Shown: positions 20,701-26,643 of the stretch, piece by piece
Numbering within the stretch: the stretch's first letter is position 1
How the letters are laid out: every line of letters begins with the position of its first letter
Assembly: GCA_004802705.1 (NCBI GenBank)
Contig: SGPL01000421.1
Coordinates: 2,502-29,144 of the forward strand
Direction: 5' to 3'
Source of the DNA: Bondarzewia mesenterica
Lineage: Eukaryota > Basidiomycota > Agaricomycetes > Russulales > Bondarzewiaceae
DNA: 26,643 nucleotides
Program-made: the position numbers and the translations under genes
The notes under the pieces: model-generated
What the model was told of the DNA's origin: nothing
Seen by the model: only the letters and a program-made list of their open reading frames with translations
The model's database searches: none

Positions 20701-23700
20701 CCGAGTTCACTCTCCGGACGCGAATTTGGGCTTCGTTGCGTGCGCAGACGCTCTATCGGACGGTGTCGGGCATGATGAACTACGCCAAGGCGATCAAGCT
20801 GCTCTATCGCGTAGAGAACCCCGAGGTGGTGCAGATGTTTGGCGGGAACACGGACAAGCTCGAGCGCGAGTTGGAGCGGATGGCACGGCGGAAGTTCAAG
20901 TTTGTCGTGTCGATGCAGCGGTATTCCAAATTCAACAAGGAGGAGCACGAGAATGCTGAGTTTCTGCTGCGCGCGTACCCCGAGCTGCAGATCGCGTATC
21001 TCGAGGAGGAGCCACGCAAGGAAGGCGGCGAGCCGCGGCTGTTCTCTGCGCTCATCGACGGTCATTCCGAGTTCAACTCCGAGACTGGCCAGCGTAAGCC
21101 CAAGTTCCGCGTCGAACTCCCCGGGAACCCGATCTTGGGAGATGGGAAGTCGGATAACCAGAATCATGCGATCATTTTCTACCGCGGCGAGTATCTCCAG
21201 CTCATTGATGCCAACCAGGACAATTACCTTGAGGAGTGTCTGAAGATCCGTAACGTGCTCGGCGAGTTTGAGGAGTACTCGGTGTCCAGTCAGAGTCCGT
21301 ATGCGCAGTGGGGACATAAAGAGTTCATAAAAGCTCCCGTTGCCATCGTCGGTGCGCGAGAGTACATCTTCTCGGAGAATATTGGTATTCTGGGTGACAT
21401 TGCTGCGGGCAAGGAGCAGACGTTCGGTACGCTCGCTGCGCGCTCTCTTGCCTGGATCGGGGGCAAATTGCATTATGGACATCCGGATTTCCTCAACGCG
21501 ACGTTCATGAACACGCGCGGTGGTGTTTCGAAGGCACAAAAGGGCTTGCATCTGAATGAGGATATTTACGCGGGCATGACGGCGTTTGGGCGCGGTGGAC
21601 GGATCAAGCATACCGAGTATTACCAGTGTGGTAAAGGTCGTGATCTCGGTTTCGGGACCATTTTGAACTTCCAGACGAAGATCGGCACGGGTATGGGCGA
21701 GCAGATGCTCAGTCGCGAGTACTACTACCTCGGGACGCAGCTCCCCATCGATCGGTTCTTGACGTTCTACTACGGTCATCCTGGATTCCACATCAACAAT
21801 ATGCTCATCATCCTGTCGGTGCAGTTCTTCGTCGTCACGAGTAAGTGCAGAGTTTTTGGTATCTGTTTGATGATGGATGTGGCATTGACCTCTGGGTCGC
21901 AGTGGTGTTTTTGGGCACGCTGAATTCGTCACTCATCACCTGCAAATACACGAGCACGGGTCAGCCTATCGGAAATCAAGGCGGTTGTTACAACCTGAAC
22001 CCTGTCGATGCTTGGATTCGTCGTTGCATTATCAGTATCTTCCTTGTCTTTATGATCTCGTTCTTGCCTCTATTTTTGCAAGGTCAGTCGTCCACAGGCT
22101 ATTCAGATTCAGTCTGCCTGAGCTGTTCTGATCTGAATTGGCTATTTAGAATTGGTTGAGCGCGGTACCGGGCGGGCCATTATCCGCTTGAGCAAACAGT
22201 TCATGTCGCTTTCGCCCGTCTTCGAGGTTTTCTCGACGCAGATTTACACGCACTCCATCTTGAATAACTTGACCTTCGGAGGTGCCCGGTACATCGCCAC
22301 CGGTCGTGGCTTTGCGACGTCCAGAATTTCGTTCAGCATCCTGTTTTCCCGATTCGCTGGTCCGAGTATATACCTCGGGATGAGGACGCTGCTGATGTTG
22401 CTCTATGTGACATTGTCGTTTTGGACGCCGTATCTCATTTACTTCTGGATATCCATCCTGGCCCTTTGCGTCGCACCCTTTTTTGTACAACCCACATCAG
22501 TTCTCGTTCACGGACTTCATTGTCGATTATAGGTGAGTCCGTTCAGGGTGAGTTGATGTTGTTGGCCAGTACTCAAGCTTGTTCGTTTCCAGAGAGTTCT
22601 TGCGTTGGATGTCTCGGGGAAATTCACGGTCACACAACAACTCATGGATCGGGTACTGCCGTTTATCACGCACGATGATCACTGGGTACAAGAAGAAGAA
22701 ACTCGGGCGCCCTTCAGAGAAACTTTCGGGTGATGTGCCCCGTGCGGGCTGGCGCGCCGTCATATTCTCAGAGGTCATTTTTCCCGTAGTTATGGCCATC
22801 CTGTTCGTCATCGCGTACATGTTCGTCAAGTCGTTCCCGGTCCACGGCAAGACACCACCCAGCCCGTTGATCCGTATCGCTGTCGTTTCAATTGGTCCGA
22901 TTGTCTGGAATGCCGGTGTTCTTCTTCTGCTCTTTTTCGTGTCCCTCATGCTTGGTCCCATGCTCGATTCGTGCTGCACCAGGTTTGGCTCCATCATGGC
23001 TGCGCTTGCACATGTACTCGGGGCAATTGGGATGATCGGGTTCTTTGAGTTCTTCGTGAGTGACCGTCCAAGCGCCTTTACTCTTCGTTTACTAACACGA
23101 TGCGCGATGTTTAAAGTGGTTCCTTGAGCTCTGGAATACGTCTCATGCCGTGCTGGGCCTCATCACCATCGTCGCCATTCAACGCGCGGTCCACAAGGTG
23201 CTGATTGCCGTCGTCCTCTCCCGAGAGTTCAAGCACGACGAGACGAACCGCGCGTGGTGGACAGGCAAGTGGTACGGCCGTGGGCTGGGGACGCATGCGC
23301 TGTCGCAACCCGCGAGAGAGTTCATTGTGAAGGTTATTGAGCTTTCTTTGTGGACCTCCGACATCCTCATCGGCCACTTCCTCTTATTCATGTTGACGCC
23401 GCCGCTCGTGGTCCCATATATTGACCGTCTTCACTCGATCTTCTTGTGTAAGTTTCGTTGTTTGAATTCTCGGCTATGTTCTAATGGGGTGCCTCGCAGT
23501 CTGGCTTCGGCCGTCGAAACAGATCCGTGCACCGATCTACAACATCAAGGTCCGGAAACAGCGCCGTGCGATCGTGAGTGTATCTCCTTTCTCCCATCCG
23601 TGTTGCCCTTGTTGACTGTCTTTCAGCTCATAAAATACATCCCTATCTATATTGGAGTGATCGTGTTGTTCGTGGCTTTGATTGCCGTCCGTAAGTGTAT

Positions 23701-23809
23701 TTTCTTCGCTTGAATCGCAGATGGCAACGCTCAATGTCTATCCATTTTCGCAGCCGTCGTCCTCAGTAATACTATACAACTGAACTGTTCTCTGTGCAAT
23801 AGTCTGTAA
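17720..23809 (+). CDS. FKS1: 1,3-beta-D-glucan synthase catalytic subunit (GT48)
   Basis: Plasma-membrane enzyme that makes cell-wall beta-1,3-glucan from UDP-glucose, normally with Rho1. Inferred exons: 17720-17930, 17995-18257, 18335-18952, 19020-20014, 20088-20399, 20466-21840, 21903-22082, 22150-22532, 22593-23055, 23117-23447, 23500-23573, 23627-23690, 23754-23809. Total 1774 residues if two single-base indels are corrected, a normal FKS length. Acidic Tyr-rich N-terminus (1-158), Fks1 domain ([16 protein letters not shown]), first membrane cluster (exon 4), cytosolic GT48 core in exons 5-6 ([31 protein letters not shown] segment, [14 protein letters not shown]), second membrane cluster in exons 7-13, ending NCSLCNSL. 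Hot-spot 2 is visible as DAWIRRCI. Frame breaks: one base missing at about 19584-19587 (SQT|FTASYP) and one extra T in the T6 run near 22479-22484 ([10 protein letters not shown]). Both flanks are otherwise conserved, so I favour assembly error in an essential gene. Acceptors of introns 5 and 9 end AAG. Confidence 0.93.
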
Positions 23810-24791
23810 ACTGGACACTTGTTTTGTCTCCGCCTTACCTCTTTCTGCGTATGCCGCGAAACTCTCCATAGATACCTTCCCACCATTCAGTGGTATGTGC
23901 TCCTTTTTACTCCCATCAATTACCGACCTACGATGAGCGCCGTCGTACGGTCCCCCAACCACCTCCTGCTATGGACTTACAGTACTCGATGGATTTTGTT
24001 TCCTCTTACTCCCCGCATGCATCCGAGTCCGTTTCTCCCGTTCGTTGTTCCCTTTGACTCCGAGCTCGGATCTTTGTGATGCTCTTCTTTTGTTTCATCT
24101 TCTTTCGTTTCTTCCGATTCGCGGTTCGTGCATGCGGTATCGTTTTACCTCCTCGGACTTTGTGAGCGTAATACAGGGGATGTAGTCGGCGTCGCCGAAC
24201 AAGTATCATTCAGGTGAAGTCCTGGAGGACAAGGTGAAACGTTTGTGCGTAAGGGAAAGTCGATGTGTGGCCTGCAATGACGCACAAACAGGTATTTGGT
24301 AGATACTGTGCTTGAACATCTACGAATATTCGGAGACACGGAGGTTGAGGCAGGATATCTGCTGCCTGTCGGTGGGAGACTGGGTTCATGGCCCGCCAGC
24401 TCAGGCCTTCCACGCTCTTCCACGCTTCTCACATATTTCACAAACGAAATGTTCTGTGTGCGTAAGCTCCTGCAGAATACCCATGATCAATAGTGGAGGA
24501 AAAGTGTTTTCTTGGGACTTGCCCGATTGACAGCATCAACTGCCTTTCGAAATAGCTTGGGATATGGGATCTTTTTCTTGTTATCGAACATATCTTACTT
24601 CAATCACCGAACGCAATACATGATGGAGATGGTGGTTTCAAAAAACTTTTACCTGGTAAGGGTTATGATCGCACAGCTACTAGCTATAGGTCTACTTCAA
24701 CTGTTGCGACTGCTGTGGTTCGTTACATGATGCACCGTGACAGGCAAATTTACAAACGTATAGCAAATACATCCCAAGCCAAACCGAGCGT
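23810..24791. other. Intergenic, convergent 3' region of FKS and F-box genes
   Basis: About 980 bases without a recognisable gene; frames are short and unsupported. A perfect 10-bp inverted repeat is present (GTTTGTGCGT at 24241-24250 and ACGCACAAAC at 24280-24289, 29-nt spacer), which could form a hairpin. T-rich stretches near 24080-24120 may relate to 3' processing of FKS. Confidence 0.5.
24241..24289. repeat. 10-bp perfect inverted repeat with 29-nt spacer
   Basis: GTTTGTGCGT and its exact reverse complement ACGCACAAAC flank a 29-nt spacer. The pairing does not extend outward or inward. It lies between two convergent genes; role unknown. Confidence 0.7.
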
Positions 24792-26291
24792 CTACCACTC
24801 CGGATCGAACGTAGGATCCCGGAATGAATGTGGTTTGTTCAACCAATCCTCCAGGCATAATCCTTCCTCGACGCATCTCGCCATACGCGCACGCTGCAAC
24901 GGTGTCATTTGTTCCATGGTTTTCTCGACAGATCCCACGCATAGCGTTGTTAAGCCCGACAGTGTGTCGGCCCCTTCACCAACCTCGCGTGCACGACGTG
25001 ACCGCGCCTGCCAGCGGGATTCGATCATGGTGGTAAAGGCCTCGTAGAAAGCTGACTCGGCGTTCAAGCTCAAGCCCGACCAGATGATTTTGAGTTCCGC
25101 AAGATTAGGGACCAGTTGCTTACTCCCATAAGCAGTCGAAGTAAGTGTAAGTTCCCCCAAAATGCCCTCCCAATCGGTAACGGTAAAGGAAATGGCCATA
25201 CTCGTCAGATTTGATAGACATTCCAGCATGTTTGTAAACACGTGGAGTGGTATAGAGCAATAGACGATCTTGAGATTCTCCAGAGACTCCAAAAAGTGAG
25301 TTGAAAATTGCAGGAAGGAGTCATCCCAGTTGTGGTGACTCAAATAGTGTGGCAACTCCAATGTCCGCAATTTTGGCAGAACCAAGTGGGTCAAACATTG
25401 GAAGAGAAGGGCGAAAATAATCTCAGCCTCGTCCATATTGTCTTCAACTGCAGAACCCATGAAGATTACCATCCTGAGGCTCTGGAGTTGGGGGAGGACG
25501 GCAAATGTGGATTTGGATCTAGTGACGGAGGGGCAGAATGCCAAGTCACAGAGAAATTTAAGGACCTCCAAATTTATGCAATGGGATAGAATGTCGATGA
25601 ACACGTCCATGTCAAAGGAGTTCGAGAAATCCATGTCACACCAAAAGCAGCTTTCTATGGACAAGCGCGTAAGCTGTGACCAAGGCAGGAACCATGACTC
25701 TAGGAAGGGATGCGTGATCCTCGCTCGACGAAGCAGAGGAGCCGACTCCAAAAGTGTGATATCGATTGGCTCCCAGCCACCTTGCCAGTTATCGAAGTAG
25801 AAGGACTCGAGGAAGGGGAGGGACCGACATTGGTTCAAGATCGGGATGAAATTGCTGACATTATGTGGTATACGGATTTCAATATCTTTCCAGCGAGCAG
25901 AATGGGTACATAAAATTCGCATGTACTTCGCAACTATGTCTTTATCCCCAGACGTTGGATGAATGTCGTGCACCCAGAAACGGAGTGTCAACGGTGTGCG
26001 TTTTGACAAAGAGAGCCAAGTCCTCAATGCAGTAACATAGGATCTAGTCTTGGTAACATCGCCAGAGGGCATGTGCACTCGAAGTTCTGAAGGTTCCATC
26101 GCCCCCAAGCTTCGAGTGAATCGCTCCAAGTATAGATAAGACCACAATCGAGGCGTCGACAGTGCAACTGCCCGCCACAATCGATTGACCCGAGTGAGAA
26201 GGATAGGCGCACGGCTGGGAAGTGTGATTGCTTTGGTGACGATGCAATTGAGGAATATTTCGGAGAGAACCTCAGGAGGAAGAGTCTGCAT
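24792..26291 (-). CDS. F-box / LRR-like protein of the large agaricomycete family
   Basis: One uninterrupted open frame of 499 residues from the ATG at 26291. Residues 3-70 (LPPEVLSEIFLNC, LLTRVNRLWRAVALSTPRLW) match the F-box pattern of mushroom F-box proteins, which recruit substrates to SCF ubiquitin ligases through Skp1. The remainder contains irregular Leu-rich segments (SLPFLESFYFDNW, LLESAPLLRRARI, WSQLTRLSIESC, NLEVLKFL, LPQLQSLRMV, LPKLRTLELP, LESLENLKIVY, NLTSMAISF), as in degenerate LRR solenoids that choose the substrate. Family members often carry an extra N-terminal helix before the LPPE motif; the frame stays open upstream to about 26414 but has no ATG, so a 5' exon joined by an AG acceptor just before LPPE is possible. 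The target is unknown. It is convergent with FKS and intact, with no frame breaks. Confidence 0.85.
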   Translation of the reverse strand: MQTLPPEVLSEIFLNCIVTKAITLPSRAPILLTRVNRLWRAVALSTPRLWSYLYLERFTRSLGAMEPSELRVHMPSGDVTKTRSYVTALRTWLSLSKRTPLTLRFWVHDIHPTSGDKDIVAKYMRILCTHSARWKDIEIRIPHNVSNFIPILNQCRSLPFLESFYFDNWQGGWEPIDITLLESAPLLRRARITHPFLESWFLPWSQLTRLSIESCFWCDMDFSNSFDMDVFIDILSHCINLEVLKFLCDLAFCPSVTRSKSTFAVLPQLQSLRMVIFMGSAVEDNMDEAEIIFALLFQCLTHLVLPKLRTLELPHYLSHHNWDDSFLQFSTHFLESLENLKIVYCSIPLHVFTNMLECLSNLTSMAISFTVTDWEGILGELTLTSTAYGSKQLVPNLAELKIIWSGLSLNAESAFYEAFTTMIESRWQARSRRAREVGEGADTLSGLTTLCVGSVEKTMEQMTPLQRARMARCVEEGLCLEDWLNKPHSFRDPTFDPEW

Positions 26292-26643
26292 GCTTGGCAC
26301 CAGCGCCAATACACTACAGTGGCTAAGACGATCATGATGAGTAAGTGCGAGCGACGCGTTGATTAGGTGCGCACCAAAACGACTTCGACAGCTGCAGCAA
26401 ATTTGGTTCTACTCAAAGATCTTTGTCGGATGTCCGAAATCGTAAGTGCTTATTCGCTGTGGTATTGCGAAAGTTGAGATGGAGTCAATGCGATCCTATG
26501 CGATCGCCATTCGCGTAATATGCTGTCTTTGAATGTTTGAGCAGGCGCCTGAATTTCGGTTCCGCGACACCATGGCTAAAGGCCGATAAAACGTCTTTTA
26601 CGATTTTGAATACGTCAAGTTTCGGTTCACCTGGCGGTGCACA
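26292..26643. other. 5' flank of the F-box gene at the right edge
   Basis: The last 350 bases should contain the upstream exon or promoter of the F-box gene on the minus strand. I could not fix an exon here. The frame in phase with the F-box gene is open to a TAG near 26414. Confidence 0.4.

Noticed and set aside
20442..21932. A 496-codon open frame on the minus strand
   Set aside because: It is exactly antisense to the strongly conserved GT48 core exon of FKS; codon bias of the real gene keeps the opposite frame open. No recognisable motifs of its own.
23691..23720. Earlier acceptor for the last FKS intron
   Set aside because: It would give a 30-nt intron, too short for fungal splicing; the acceptor at 23751-23753 gives a 63-nt intron and a compact C-terminus.
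26292..26309. F-box protein starting at 26309
   Set aside because: The codon at 26309-26307 is TTG, not ATG. The first ATG in frame is at 26291.

Overview
The window is nuclear DNA of a filamentous basidiomycete, most likely a lignocellulose-degrading agaricomycete. Genes are cut by many short GT-AG introns (mostly 50-75 nt). Predicted products include an AA9 lytic polysaccharide monooxygenase, a GPI-type thaumatin-like protein, a velvet regulator, a beta-1,3-glucan synthase and an F-box/LRR-like protein of the sort that is expanded in Agaricomycetes. The assembly is draft quality: there are Ns at the left end, scattered single Ns, and a scrambled N patch near 14.7-14.9 kb.

Layout: (1) 259-1481 (+), purine nucleoside phosphorylase, six exons, intact. 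(2) 1943-3016 (-), secreted AA9 LPMO, seven exons including a 13-nt microexon, intact. (3) 4322-6427 (+), a thaumatin-like gene with a Ser/Thr-rich tail and GPI signal, disrupted by several small duplications, frame breaks and stop codons; I call it a pseudogene. It is divergent from the LPMO across about 1.3 kb. (4) 7356-9296 (-), secreted endonuclease/exonuclease/phosphatase-fold hydrolase, seven exons, with one unusual 415-nt intron. (5) 9957-about 11915 (+), velvet-domain (VelB-like) transcription factor, divergent from (4) across a 660-bp promoter with four ACGTGT cores. (6) 11916-17719, a 5.8-kb stretch with no supportable gene and an assembly gap. (7) 17720-23809 (+), FKS-type 1,3-beta-glucan synthase, 13 exons, with two apparent single-base indels. 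(8) 24792-26291 (-), F-box/LRR-like protein in one exon, convergent with FKS.

These are independent fungal genes, not an operon. Loose themes are cell-wall glucan (FKS; a thaumatin-like protein of a family that can bind or cut beta-1,3-glucan), plant-polysaccharide oxidation (AA9), purine and phosphate metabolism (PNP, EEP hydrolase), and developmental or secondary-metabolism control (velvet). I found no mobile element, CRISPR array, rRNA or convincing tRNA. The most unusual observations are the decay pattern of the thaumatin-like gene, the LPMO microexon, the extra lysine in the FKS hot-spot 1 motif, and the ACGTG-rich divergent promoter of the velvet gene.
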